A stretch of 64,000 nucleotides of DNA from Rhizobium sp. CC-YZS058 (GTDB lineage Bacteria; Pseudomonadota; Alphaproteobacteria; Rhizobiales; Rhizobiaceae): assembly GCF_034720595.1 (NCBI RefSeq), contig NZ_JAYESJ010000001.1, positions 436,501 to 500,500 on the forward strand, given 5' to 3'. Made by a program: the position numbers and the translations under genes. This document shows positions 9,941 through 18,160 of this stretch, piece by piece. The notes beneath the pieces were generated by a model, which saw only the letters and a list, made by a program, of their open reading frames with translations, searched no databases and was not told the origin of the DNA. The first letter of the stretch is position 1, and each line of letters opens with the position of its first letter.

Positions 9941-11350
9941 ATGACCGACCGCATCCCCGATCCCGCGCTGCTTGCCGATCGCTTTCCGGGCGATTTCCTG
10001 TTCGGTGTCGCGACAGCCGCCTTCCAGATCGAGGGAGCGGCCAAGGCGGACGGCCGCAAGCCCTCGATCTGGGATGCCTTTTCGAACATGCCGGGCCGGG
10101 TTTTCGGCCGGCACAATGGCGATGTCGCCTGCGATCACTATCACCGGCTCGAACAGGACCTCGACCTGATCGCCTCGCTCGGCGTCCAGGCCTACCGGTT
10201 TTCGATCGCCTGGCCACGCGTCTATCCGGATGGAACGGGGCCGATCAACGAGAAGGGCCTGGATTTCTACGATCGTCTGGTCGACGGGCTGCAGGCCCGC
10301 GGCATCAAGGCCTTCGCCACGCTCTACCATTGGGACCTGCCGCTGATGCTGGCCGGCGACGGCGGCTGGACGGCGCGCTCCACGGCCTATGCCTTCCAGC
10401 GCTATGCCCGCACCACGATCGCCCGCCTCGGCGACCGGCTGGATGCGGTGGCGACCTTCAACGAGCCTTGGTGCTCCGTCTGGCTCAGCCATCTCTACGG
10501 CATTCACGCGCCCGGCGAGCGGAACATGGAGGCAGCGCTCCATGCGCTGCACACCACCAACCTCGCCCATGGCCTTGCCGTGTCCGCCATTCGCGAAGAG
10601 CGGCCGAAGCTGCCCGTCGGCATCGTCATCAATCCCATGCATGTCTATGCCGGCAGCGATACCCCGGCCGATCAGGCCGCCGCCGAACGCGCCTTCGACT
10701 TCCACAACGGCGTCTTCTTCGGACCGATCTTCAAGGGCGCCTATCCGGACACCGTCCTCTCCGCGCTCGGAGAGCGGATGCCTCCGATCGAGGACGGCGA
10801 CCTTGCGCTGATCAGCCAACCGCTCGACTGGTGGGGCGTCAACTACTACACCCCGATGCGCGTGGCGGATGATCCGACCGAGGGCGCGGAGTTTCCGGCA
10901 ACGAAGCCGGCCCCCTTCGTCAATCAGGAGACGACGGATATCGGCTGGGAGATCTTTCCGCAGGCGCTGGGCGATCTGATCCGCACTGTGAATGCCCGCT
11001 ACACGCTGCCCGACTGCTACATCACCGAGAACGGCGCCTGCTACAATATGGGCGTCGAGGACGGGGCGGTCGATGACCAGCCGCGGCTGGACTACATCGC
11101 CGATCACTTGTCGGTCACGGCCGACCTGATTGCCGAAGGCTACCCGATGCGCGGCTATTTCGCCTGGAGCCTGATGGACAATTTCGAATGGGCGGAGGGC
11201 TATCGCATGCGCTTCGGCATCGTCCACGTCGATTACGACACGCAGGCGCGCACGATCAAGAAGAGCGGTCTCTGGTACCAGTCGCTGGCGCGCAGCTTTC
11301 CCAAGGGCAATCACGGTGGTTCTGTCGGCGCGGAGGACCGCTCATCCTGA
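9941..11350 (+). CDS. Beta-glucosidase, glycoside hydrolase family 1
   Basis: Hydrolyses beta-glucosides such as cellobiose and aryl-glucosides; cytosolic, with no signal peptide. 469 residues, the normal GH1 length. The N-terminal signature FLFGVATAAFQIEGA is present, the acid/base is Glu175 in TFNEPW and the nucleophile is Glu363 in YITENGA; the C-terminal WSLMDNFEWAEGY forms the sugar-binding site. The start at 9941 follows CCAGGACCTGAGCC, a modest ribosome-binding site. It is probably functionally tied to the sugar transporter and dehydrogenase upstream, but a gap of almost 490 bases suggests its own promoter. Confidence 0.95.
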   Translation: MTDRIPDPALLADRFPGDFLFGVATAAFQIEGAAKADGRKPSIWDAFSNMPGRVFGRHNGDVACDHYHRLEQDLDLIASLGVQAYRFSIAWPRVYPDGTGPINEKGLDFYDRLVDGLQARGIKAFATLYHWDLPLMLAGDGGWTARSTAYAFQRYARTTIARLGDRLDAVATFNEPWCSVWLSHLYGIHAPGERNMEAALHALHTTNLAHGLAVSAIREERPKLPVGIVINPMHVYAGSDTPADQAAAERAFDFHNGVFFGPIFKGAYPDTVLSALGERMPPIEDGDLALISQPLDWWGVNYYTPMRVADDPTEGAEFPATKPAPFVNQETTDIGWEIFPQALGDLIRTVNARYTLPDCYITENGACYNMGVEDGAVDDQPRLDYIADHLSVTADLIAEGYPMRGYFAWSLMDNFEWAEGYRMRFGIVHVDYDTQARTIKKSGLWYQSLARSFPKGNHGGSVGAEDRSS

Positions 11351-11467
11351 TCCGACGCCCCAGATGTCATTTCCATACCGATCATCCTTCTCTCTGGCGG
11401 ACGGCATGAATTCATATTAGGTACTCTTCATGTTCTTGCCTGCCCGGGCGCTGGTGTTCGGGCTGCG

Positions 11468-12334
11468 ATGGGGATCATGATGGTCATGGAGTTCGGTTCG
11501 AAGAAGCGGCCTTCGCCGCTGATCCGCCTCGTGGGCTTTGTCGTCATGGCCTATGCCGTCTCCTGGTCCTTCTGGCTGCTCCAGGTGCTGATGCGGGACG
11601 CGTTCCCCAACGACCCTCGGCTCGGCCTGCTGCATCTTCTGGGAAGTCTCGGGCCGGCGGTGGCGGGGCTGTGCATGGCGACCGCGGCCGGCGGTCGCGC
11701 TGGCCTGCGCCGGTTGCTGGAGCGGGTGTTCGATTGGCAGGCCGGTGGCGGGCCCGGCGCGGTCGTCTGGCATGGCATTGCCTGGCTTGGGCCGTTTGTG
11801 GTGCTCTTCGTCGCGCAGGTTCTTGCCCAGGAGGCGGGTGCGGCGGTTCAGCCCGGCGTTCTCTCCCCAAGCGATGAGTTTCCCGGACTGCCGGTCTGGC
11901 TCTATTGGCTGGCCGTGCTGGTCTTCTACGGGTTCGGCGAGGAGATCGGCTGGCGCGGCTTCGCTTTGCCTTTGCTCCAGTCCCGCTTTCACCCCGTCGT
12001 CGCTACGCTGCTGCTCTCACTCATCTGGGCCGTCTGGCACTGGCCGCTCTTCCTGTTTTCCCCCGGGCTTTCCGTGCTCGATCCGACGGGGATGGCCGGG
12101 TGGTTCGCAAGCCTTGTCACCGGTGCCTTCCTTCTCACCTTTCTCTTCAACGCCAGCGGCGGCAGCGTGCTTGTCGTGGCGATCTTCCATGCCACGATGG
12201 ACATCGCCTTCCTGGGGCCGCCGGCGGTTGCCATGCGGGTGGGGGCGCTCGTCACGGTCGCGGGCCTTGTTGTCTTCGCGCTCCTCGTGAAGCGCGGGCG
12301 GGCGATGGCGATAGGTGACGAATACGTCACGTGA
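11468..12334 (+). CDS. CPBP family intramembrane metalloprotease
   Basis: 288-residue membrane protein with about seven or eight hydrophobic segments. The CPBP (CAAX protease/bacteriocin-processing, Abi) motifs are present: EEIGWRGFALPLLQ (EExxxR), IWAVWHWPLF and a later FHATMD. Members cleave or process membrane peptides, and several act in bacteriocin self-immunity, but the substrate here is unknown. Several ATGs (11468, 11477, 11480, 11486) could start it; none has a strong ribosome-binding site. The ArsR-SRPBCC gene follows at once, and its promoter overlaps this gene's last codons, so the two need not form an operon. Confidence 0.85.
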   Translation: MGIMMVMEFGSKKRPSPLIRLVGFVVMAYAVSWSFWLLQVLMRDAFPNDPRLGLLHLLGSLGPAVAGLCMATAAGGRAGLRRLLERVFDWQAGGGPGAVVWHGIAWLGPFVVLFVAQVLAQEAGAAVQPGVLSPSDEFPGLPVWLYWLAVLVFYGFGEEIGWRGFALPLLQSRFHPVVATLLLSLIWAVWHWPLFLFSPGLSVLDPTGMAGWFASLVTGAFLLTFLFNASGGSVLVVAIFHATMDIAFLGPPAVAMRVGALVTVAGLVVFALLVKRGRAMAIGDEYVT

Positions 12335-12339
12335 CCACC

Positions 12340-12367
12340 TTGACACATGCATGATTCTGAATATAAA
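12340..12367 (+). promoter_or_regulatory. Sigma-70-type promoter giving a near-leaderless mRNA
   Basis: TTGACA (12340-12345), 16 bases, TATAAA (12362-12367): the best -35/-10 pair seen in the window. Transcription should start about 12374-12377, at or just before the ATG at 12377. A GTGAC-N6-GTCAC inverted repeat just upstream (about 12315-12330) is a possible operator. Confidence 0.7.
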
Positions 12368-12376
12368 ACTCTGCTC

Positions 12377-13156
12377 ATGGACGATGTCTTCGCCGCCTTG
12401 GCCCATCCGCTCCGGCGCGCGCTCCTGGACCGCCTGCACGCACAGGACGGGCAAACCTTGAGCGAGCTCGAGCGGAGCCAGCCCATCACCCGCTTTGGGG
12501 TGATGAAGCACCTTGGCGTGCTGGAGAACGCCCATCTGATCGTCACGCGCCGGATCGGCCGGGAGAAGCGCCACTATCTCAATCCGCTCCCCATTCAGGA
12601 AATCGCGGATCGCTGGATCGCGCGCTATGCCCAGCCTTTTCTGCGGACGATGAGCGACCTCAAAACCGCTGTCGAAGGAAAGGACGCCGCCATGGCCCCC
12701 GCAGCACCGCAGCATGTCTGGGAACTCTTCATTCGCGCCACGCCGCTTGCGGTGTGGACAATTCTGACCGATGACGAGAAGACGCCGCTCTGGCAACATT
12801 TCAACATGAGCTCCGTGACCGACTGGGCCGTCGGCGGCGCCATCACCTATCGCGTCGGCGACGCGGCGATGATCGTGGGCGAGGTTCTGGCCGTGGAGCC
12901 GCCGCATCGCTTTGTGCACACCTTCCGCGCGCAATGGTCGCCGGCGGTGGCGGCCGACCCGGCTTCGCGCGTTACCTGGCTTCTGGAGCCGGTGGGCGAT
13001 GCAGCCTGCAAGCTGACGCTGATCCACGATGATTTCGGCGGCGAGACCGAGACGAGCAAGGCGGTCGTCGGTGGTTGGCCGGAGGCTCTGTCCCGGTTGA
13101 AGACGCTGGCGGAAACCGGTGTTCCCTTCCTGCTGCCCGGTCCGGCGGCGGCCTGA
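12377..13156 (+). CDS. ArsR-type HTH regulator fused to an SRPBCC (AHSA1) domain
   Basis: 259 residues. Residues 1-95 form a winged helix of ArsR type (DDVFAALAHPLRRALLDRL, then SELERSQPITRFGVMKHLGVLE as the recognition part). From about 115 an AHSA1-like SRPBCC domain follows (ATPLAVWTILTDDEKTPLWQ ... TLIHDDFGG), a fold that usually binds a hydrophobic ligand. The two parts normally occur as neighbouring genes or as this fusion. I chose ATG 12377 over the in-frame ATG 12347 because the latter lies inside the promoter spacer. The protein probably represses its own promoter until a ligand binds; the ligand is unknown. Confidence 0.88.
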   Translation: MDDVFAALAHPLRRALLDRLHAQDGQTLSELERSQPITRFGVMKHLGVLENAHLIVTRRIGREKRHYLNPLPIQEIADRWIARYAQPFLRTMSDLKTAVEGKDAAMAPAAPQHVWELFIRATPLAVWTILTDDEKTPLWQHFNMSSVTDWAVGGAITYRVGDAAMIVGEVLAVEPPHRFVHTFRAQWSPAVAADPASRVTWLLEPVGDAACKLTLIHDDFGGETETSKAVVGGWPEALSRLKTLAETGVPFLLPGPAAA

Positions 13157-13165
13157 TCGGGCCGT

Positions 13166-13642
13166 TCAGGCCCCGGCCGGTCCCTGCCGGGTCGGGTGCC
13201 GGAAGATCGTGACGCCGGATACATCGCGCTCGACCGCGGTCCAGCCACGCGACTCGTAGAAGCCGGCAACGTCCGGCACCGCGTGGAGGTGGAGATCGCT
13301 CGCATGCGGCGCCGCGCGGGACAGTGCGGCCGCAATCAGCCGGGCGCCGATGCCCCGGGCTCTGGCCTCCGGCTCCACCCAGAGCGAGGCGAGCCAGGGC
13401 CAGATGGCCGGGCGCAGCGGCAGGTCGTCATCGATCACCGAGACCGTGCCGAGAAAGGCCTCGCCCTCATGCGCGACAAGGGTAAAGGGGATGGCTTCGC
13501 AGAGCATGTTGCGGGCCATGTCCCGGTCGAGCTCGTCGAGGGTGAAGCCTTCCGCCTCTCCCCAGGCCGTGAAGATCCGATCGGTGACGATCGGACGAAA
13601 CTGCGCCACCACGGCGAGCGGCGAGATGGTGACGGCATCCAT
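13166..13642 (-). CDS. GNAT family N-acetyltransferase
   Basis: 158-residue single-domain acetyltransferase. The acetyl-CoA site is visible as LWVEPEARARGIGARLIAAAL (motif A, R/Q-x-x-G-x-G/A) and the C-terminal FYESRGW as motif B. The substrate is unknown. It starts five bases after the stop of trhO on the same strand, so both are probably cotranscribed, and it converges on the ArsR-SRPBCC gene with nine bases between the stops. Confidence 0.88.
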   Translation of the reverse strand: MDAVTISPLAVVAQFRPIVTDRIFTAWGEAEGFTLDELDRDMARNMLCEAIPFTLVAHEGEAFLGTVSVIDDDLPLRPAIWPWLASLWVEPEARARGIGARLIAAALSRAAPHASDLHLHAVPDVAGFYESRGWTAVERDVSGVTIFRHPTRQGPAGA

Positions 13643-13647
13643 GCCGG

Positions 13648-14598
13648 TCAGCTTCCGAGATGGCGGGTGCCGCGGGCGCGGGCAAGCTGCATCTGATGCT
13701 GCCTCTGGCGATAGCGCAGGCGATCCTCCTCGCTGCGGCTGTCGTGGCAGTGGACGCAGGCGACGCCCTCTTCATGCAGCGGCGAGGCGCGGTCCTCGGC
13801 CGTCAGCGGCTGGCGGCAGGCATGGCAGAGCGTATGATCTCCCTCCGCCAGCCCATGGGTCACCGACACGCGGTCGTCGAAGACGAAGCAGGCGCCATCC
13901 CACAGGCTCTCCTCGGCCGGCGTCTCCTCGAGATATTTGAGGATGCCGCCCTTGAGGTGGTAGACCTCCTCGAACCCCTGGGCCTTCATGAAGGCCGTCG
14001 CCTTTTCGCAGCGGATGCCGCCGGTGCAGTACATGGCGATCTTCGGCTTGTCGTGCAGCGCGGGGTTGGCCTTCACCCAGTCGGGGAATTCGCGGAAGGT
14101 TTTCGTCTTCGGGTCGAGAGCGCCGCGGAAGGTGCCGATTGCGGTCTCGTAATCGTTGCGCGTGTCGATCACCACCGTGTTCGGGTCCGAAATCAGCGCG
14201 TTCCAATCCTGCGGATCGACATAGGTGCCGACCGAGCGCAAGGGGTCGATATCCTCGACCCCCATGGTCACGATCTCTTTCTTCAGCCGCACCTTCATGC
14301 GCAGGAACGGCATCGCCGAGGCGCGGCTTTCCTTGTGCGTCAGCGTGGCGAATTCCGGCTGAGCGCGCAGCAGCGACAGCACGGCGTGGATGCCGGCATC
14401 GGGCCCCGCGATCGTGCCATTAATGCCTTCATGCGCAAGCAGCAGCGTGCCCTTGACGCCTTCGGCCTCGCAGGCCGCCTGCAGCGGCTGCCGGAACTCG
14501 GCGGCCCGCGAAAAGGGGGTGAAGTGATAAAGGGCTGCCACCAGAAACGGCGCGGTTTCCGGCGACACGGCGGTGGCGCTGTCGGTCATGCCCGTCAA
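13648..14598 (-). CDS. trhO: tRNA uridine(34) hydroxylase, rhodanese-like
   Basis: TrhO (YceA family) carries out O2-dependent hydroxylation of wobble uridine 34 in tRNA to give 5-hydroxyuridine. The 316 residues contain the N-terminal ferredoxin-like region ([12 protein letters not shown] ... [13 protein letters not shown]), then the rhodanese domain with the active-site loop [12 protein letters not shown], then a C-terminal Cys-rich tail ([14 protein letters not shown]) that could bind zinc. The start at 14598 is the first ATG of the family-like sequence. Two genes read in the same direction, with the GNAT downstream. Confidence 0.93.
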   Translation of the reverse strand: MTGMTDSATAVSPETAPFLVAALYHFTPFSRAAEFRQPLQAACEAEGVKGTLLLAHEGINGTIAGPDAGIHAVLSLLRAQPEFATLTHKESRASAMPFLRMKVRLKKEIVTMGVEDIDPLRSVGTYVDPQDWNALISDPNTVVIDTRNDYETAIGTFRGALDPKTKTFREFPDWVKANPALHDKPKIAMYCTGGIRCEKATAFMKAQGFEEVYHLKGGILKYLEETPAEESLWDGACFVFDDRVSVTHGLAEGDHTLCHACRQPLTAEDRASPLHEEGVACVHCHDSRSEEDRLRYRQRQHQMQLARARGTRHLGS

Positions 14599-14661
14599 AT
14601 ACAGGCTTCGCCGCTCCCATGCAACGCCCTGCGGCAGGCACGTCCTCCGCAGGGCCTGCTC

Positions 14662-15030
14662 TCAGTGCGGGTTCGGCACGAAGGCGCGCAGCCGGTGCCC
14701 GTCCGGATCGGTGCCGCAAACGGTATAGCCGAAATCGGCCTGCTCCGGCGCCTGCAGGATCGTGATGCCTTTCTCCTGCCAGTCGGCATGGCAGGCATCG
14801 ACGGCGGAGCGATCCGGCAGGACGAAGGTCAACTCCGCGCTGCCCGGCGCCCCGGTTGCCGGAGGCTTGATCGTTTTCGACGACCAGAGCCCGAGGCGAG
14901 TGGCATCGTTGAGTGCGAAGAGCGAGAAGGTCGGGGCGCGGTCGATCGCCGGGCGACCGAGCAGACGCTCGTAGAAATCGGCACTCGCCAGTGGATCGCT
15001 GACGGTGAGGATGATGAACTGGGCATTCAT
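14662..15030 (-). CDS. VOC superfamily (glyoxalase-like) protein
   Basis: 122 residues with the paired beta-alpha-beta-beta-beta pattern of vicinal-oxygen-chelate proteins: AQFIILTVSDPLASADFYERLLG in the first half and a closing GYTVCGTDPDGHRLRAF. This group includes dioxygenases, glyoxalases and resistance proteins; the reaction is not predictable. An inverted repeat lies between it and the WYL-type regulator gene upstream, and this regulator/VOC pairing is common, so it is probably the regulator's target. Confidence 0.85.
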   Translation of the reverse strand: MNAQFIILTVSDPLASADFYERLLGRPAIDRAPTFSLFALNDATRLGLWSSKTIKPPATGAPGSAELTFVLPDRSAVDACHADWQEKGITILQAPEQADFGYTVCGTDPDGHRLRAFVPNPH

Positions 15031-15069
15031 GGCGGGTCTCCTGTGTTGGCCGGAGACGGTTTAGCCGGA

Positions 15070-15094
15070 CATGCTGCCAGTTTCCGTCAGCATG
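15070..15094 (-). promoter_or_regulatory. Inverted repeat between regulator and VOC gene
   Basis: CATGCTGCC (15070-15078) and GTCAGCATG (15086-15094) form 9-base arms with one mismatch and a 7-base spacer, 40 bases upstream of the VOC start. A further partial copy (CATGCTGTCAG) continues into the end of the regulator gene. A candidate operator for the YafY-type regulator. Confidence 0.5.
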
Positions 15095-15097
15095 CTG

Positions 15098-15787
15098 TCA
15101 GCCGGCCGGCAGCCCCTGGTCCCGCTTCCATTCGGCCATCAGAACCTCCGGCCGCCGTGGGCTGCGCTCCTCCGTCGGCTGCAGGGCGACGATCCGGTCG
15201 ACCCGGAAATGCCGATGGCCGTTGCGCAGTTCGCACCAGGCAATCAGCACGCGGACATCCTCGAAATAGCCGAGCGCAAAGGGCCAGACCCGCCGCATCG
15301 TGGTGGCGCCCGTCTGATCGCGATAGGTCAGATCCAGTTTCAGCCCGGCGCGGATGGCAGCGCGCAAGGGGGTCAGGTCCGGCGGCCGGCTCTGGCCGGG
15401 CAGGGGGCGGGGAACGAGGAGAGCGGTGCGCTCCAGCTCGCGGCGCAGCTCCGGCGGCAGCACGGCAGCGATCTTGGCAAGGGCATGGCTCGCCGCCGCT
15501 TCCAGGGTCGGATCCGTGCGGGACGCTACCCAGCGCATGCCGAGCACCAGCGCCTCGATCTCCTCCTCCCGCAGCATGATCGGCGGCAGCAGGAAGCCCG
15601 GTTTCAGCTTGTAGCCGACCCCCGGTGCACCATCGATATCGGCCCCCTGGGCCTGCAGCGTGGCGATGTCGCGATACAGCGTGCGCAGGCTGACGCCCAA
15701 GGCGCCTGCAAGCGCCGCCCCCGAAACGGGGCGCCGATGGGCGCGCAGAAGCTGGATGAGGTCGAGAAGGCGGGCGGAGCGGGACAT
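15098..15787 (-). CDS. YafY-type transcriptional regulator (HTH + WYL)
   Basis: 229 residues. An N-terminal winged helix (RLLDLIQLLRAHRRPVSG ... LGVSLRTLYRDIATLQ, HTH_11) is followed by a WYL-type ligand-sensing domain (LDLTYRDQTGATTMRRVWP ... VLIAWCELRNGHRHFRVDRI). Such proteins regulate a neighbouring gene in response to an unknown small molecule or nucleic-acid signal. The VOC gene downstream and the palindrome between them suggest a local circuit. Confidence 0.88.
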   Translation of the reverse strand: MSRSARLLDLIQLLRAHRRPVSGAALAGALGVSLRTLYRDIATLQAQGADIDGAPGVGYKLKPGFLLPPIMLREEEIEALVLGMRWVASRTDPTLEAAASHALAKIAAVLPPELRRELERTALLVPRPLPGQSRPPDLTPLRAAIRAGLKLDLTYRDQTGATTMRRVWPFALGYFEDVRVLIAWCELRNGHRHFRVDRIVALQPTEERSPRRPEVLMAEWKRDQGLPAG

Positions 15788-15894
15788 GGCGCATGAGCAT
15801 AGGGATTACCAGCGGAAAGAAAACGGTGGTCCGCCGCAGTCCGGCCATTGCTCCGTCCGCGGCTGCGCCGCTCCGTGCATCCCTGCTGCCTGTG

Positions 15895-16794
15895 CTATGT
15901 CGCGAGTTTCCAAAGGCAGGCGATGCGCCGGGCTTCCTGCCCGGGGTCGATCCGGTAGAGCGCATCGGCCTCATCCAGAGCCCGCCGCCCCTCCGCGCCG
16001 ATCTCCACCTCGAGCGCATGGCGCAGGATCACCTGATCCTCGGGCGAAATGAGTTCCGGTTCCGCCTCCAGCACCGCGAGCAGCACCGCAAAATCATGCA
16101 GCACGCCCAGCCGGTCGATCAGCGCCTTGATGGTCCGCTCGCGCTCCTGGAGCAATGACGGCCAAAGCCGCATCATGAGGAGGTGGTGGAAACGGTCGTC
16201 CTGGCAGCGTTTGCGCAGTGTATGGAAGGCCTCCGGCGTGCGGCTGGCGCGGGCCTCCTCAAGCGCCGCTTTCACGCGCCCGAGGCTCTTGCGCCAGGCT
16301 TTCTCGACGAGCCGCCGCGTCGCCTTGCTTCTATCGTCGAAGGCAAGGCTCGTGGCGGCCGTGCGGGCGTCCTTCAGCGCTTCGGCAAACTGCGCAAGGC
16401 GACCGTCGAGATCGGTCGCGGCCTCGATCATCCAGCCGCGCCGCGCTTTCAACGCATCCACGGCGCGCAGGGCCGCATCCTCTTCCTCGTCCGCCAGACG
16501 TGCACGCAACAGCTCGGCCGTGTCCACCAGCGCCTCGGCGTCGCGCAGCTGTGCCACCTGCCTCGAGGCGTCGCGCAGCCGTCTGTTCTCCGCCGTGCGC
16601 GCCTTGCCCGCCGCGCTGCCTGCGAAGCGGTAGAGGCCCCGCACCTTCTTCACCGCCTTTCGGGCCCTATGGATCGCCTCCATCGGCCCGCCCGGCCGCT
16701 GCTCCAGCTGGTCGATCGCCCGATCGAGCTGCGCTGTTGCCAGCCGGTGGAACTCGGCGGTGAAGGATCGTCTGGTCGAAAGTTTGAAAGCCAT
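15895..16794 (-). CDS. CHAD domain protein
   Basis: 299 residues, largely alpha-helical and rich in His, Arg and Lys, with the conserved helix IHRARKAVKKVRGLYRF and the later FHTLRKRCQDDRFHHL. CHAD domains bind polyphosphate and often localise to polyphosphate granules. In many bacteria CHAD is fused to CYTH; here the CYTH gene is separate, ends 15 bases upstream and is read first, so the two form an operon. No catalytic residues are expected. Confidence 0.9.
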   Translation of the reverse strand: MAFKLSTRRSFTAEFHRLATAQLDRAIDQLEQRPGGPMEAIHRARKAVKKVRGLYRFAGSAAGKARTAENRRLRDASRQVAQLRDAEALVDTAELLRARLADEEEDAALRAVDALKARRGWMIEAATDLDGRLAQFAEALKDARTAATSLAFDDRSKATRRLVEKAWRKSLGRVKAALEEARASRTPEAFHTLRKRCQDDRFHHLLMMRLWPSLLQERERTIKALIDRLGVLHDFAVLLAVLEAEPELISPEDQVILRHALEVEIGAEGRRALDEADALYRIDPGQEARRIACLWKLAT

Positions 16795-16809
16795 GCGCCT
16801 GCTCGCTGT

Positions 16810-17283
16810 TCATGCCTCTTCGGGCGGCTGCCCGTGGGTGGAAAGGGCGAAGTTGGAATAGCGCCCGTCCTCGGTCACCTCCACGCCCAGCCAATCCGGC
16901 AGTTCCGGCTCGTCCGCCTCGCTGCGCATCTCCACTTCGGCGACGATCAGCCCGGCATGGGCACCGGAAAAGACATCGACTTCCCAGACATGGGCGCCGC
17001 CGGGCACGCGATAGCGGGTCTTCTCGATCACCGTTCCGAGCGCGGCAGACAGCATGTCCTCCGCCTCCGACAGCGGCACCTCGAACTCGAACTCGTCGCG
17101 CACCAGCATGCCCGTGCCGACCTTGATCGTCAGCCGGGCGCTCGTGCCGTCGAGAATGCGCAGGCGCACGCTGCGGTCCGGCATGGCGGCAATATAGAAC
17201 TGGCGCATGCGCACGCCGGTGCCGGCGGTTGCCCGCCAGCCGTCGCCTGCCACCAGAAACTTGCGTTCGATTTCCTTGGCCAT
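16810..17283 (-). CDS. CYTH domain protein (triphosphate tunnel metalloenzyme)
   Basis: 157 residues with the N-terminal EIERKFLV signature that names the CYTH fold, and further charged tunnel residues (VRLRILDGTSARLTIKVGTG, EFEFEVPLSEAEDML, EKTRYRV, WEVDVFSG). Family members hydrolyse inorganic triphosphate or thiamine triphosphate with a metal. The start is the ATG at 17283 (MAKEIERKF); a GTG/ATG nine codons earlier lacks conservation. It is probably cotranscribed with the CHAD gene and divergent from eda. Confidence 0.92.
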   Translation of the reverse strand: MAKEIERKFLVAGDGWRATAGTGVRMRQFYIAAMPDRSVRLRILDGTSARLTIKVGTGMLVRDEFEFEVPLSEAEDMLSAALGTVIEKTRYRVPGGAHVWEVDVFSGAHAGLIVAEVEMRSEADEPELPDWLGVEVTEDGRYSNFALSTHGQPPEEA

Positions 17284-17410
17284 GCCTGTCCCCGCTCGCT
17301 GCCGTGCCATTAGTTAAGAGATGCCGGTTGGAAGTCCAGAAGAACTCGACATCGCACCGGCCCGGCGCTATGCCAGTGCCACCGTTTCAATCGATTGAGG
17401 AACAAGGCCG

Positions 17411-18049
17411 ATGCGCGAGAAGACCGAAAAACTGCTGAGCGTTCTCAAGCTGCAGCCGGTGGTCCCCGTTCTCATTATCGAGGATGCGGCCCATGCCGTG
17501 CCGCTCGCCCGCGCGCTGGTGGCCGGTGGCCTCAAGGCAATCGAAATCACGCTGCGCACGCCGGCAGCCCTTGCCGCCATCGAGGCGGTGGCCAAGGAGG
17601 TCGAAGGCGCCGTGCCGGGTGCCGGCACCATTCTCAATCCGGCGCAGTATGAGCAGGCGGTCAAGGCCGGCTCGCAGTTCATCGTCAGCCCCGGCACCAC
17701 GCCGGCGCTGATCGAGGCGGAGAAGGATCATGCCGCCTCCTTCCTTCCGGGTGCCGCCACGGCGACGGAGGCCATGACGCTGCTCGATGCCGGCTACGAG
17801 GTGATGAAGTTCTTCCCGGCCGAGCAGGCCGGCGGCGCCTCCTATCTCAAGTCGCTCTCCTCGCCGCTTGCCGGCGTCACCTTCTGCCCGACGGGTGGCA
17901 TCTCGCTGAAGAACGCCCGCGATTATCTGAGCCTGCCGAATGTCATCTGCGTCGGCGGCTCCTGGGTTGCGCCGGCCAATCTCGTCGCCTCCGGCGACTG
18001 GGCCGGCATCACCGCGCTTGCCAGCGAAGCCGCAGCGCTGAAGGGCTGA
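17411..18049 (+). CDS. eda: 2-dehydro-3-deoxy-phosphogluconate (KDPG) aldolase
   Basis: Cleaves KDPG to pyruvate and glyceraldehyde 3-phosphate, the last step of the Entner-Doudoroff pathway. 212 residues, class I aldolase. Visible sites are the general-base region AIEITLRTPAAL, VPGAGTILNP, and the Schiff-base Lys in YEVMKFFPAEQ; the phosphate-binding CPTGGIS and VICVGGSW close the barrel. It stands alone rather than with edd, which is usual in rhizobia. A weak GCGAAG/CTTCGC hairpin overlaps the region after its stop. Confidence 0.95.
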   Translation: MREKTEKLLSVLKLQPVVPVLIIEDAAHAVPLARALVAGGLKAIEITLRTPAALAAIEAVAKEVEGAVPGAGTILNPAQYEQAVKAGSQFIVSPGTTPALIEAEKDHAASFLPGAATATEAMTLLDAGYEVMKFFPAEQAGGASYLKSLSSPLAGVTFCPTGGISLKNARDYLSLPNVICVGGSWVAPANLVASGDWAGITALASEAAALKG

Positions 18050-18077
18050 TGGCGAAGCGATCTCCTTCGCAGGCCGG

Positions 18078-18091
18078 TCACGTTCACGTCA
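18078..18091. promoter_or_regulatory. Palindrome TCACGT-TC-ACGTCA, upstream of the DUF533 gene
   Basis: A 6+2+6 inverted repeat with one mismatch, followed by GCCGG. The same 19-base pattern occurs upstream of the serine hydrolase at 26016. It lies 70 bases before the DUF533 start, where an operator would be expected. Confidence 0.4.
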
Positions 18092-18160
18092 GCCGGTTTG
18101 TCTTCCCGTGGTCTCGTCCTATCTCGTGTGCTCAACGCCACGAGAAGGACGAGGTCACCG

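Noticed and set aside
9613..10872. 419-codon plus-strand frame overlapping the beta-glucosidase
   Set aside because: Different frame from GH1; Arg-rich, no homology recognised.
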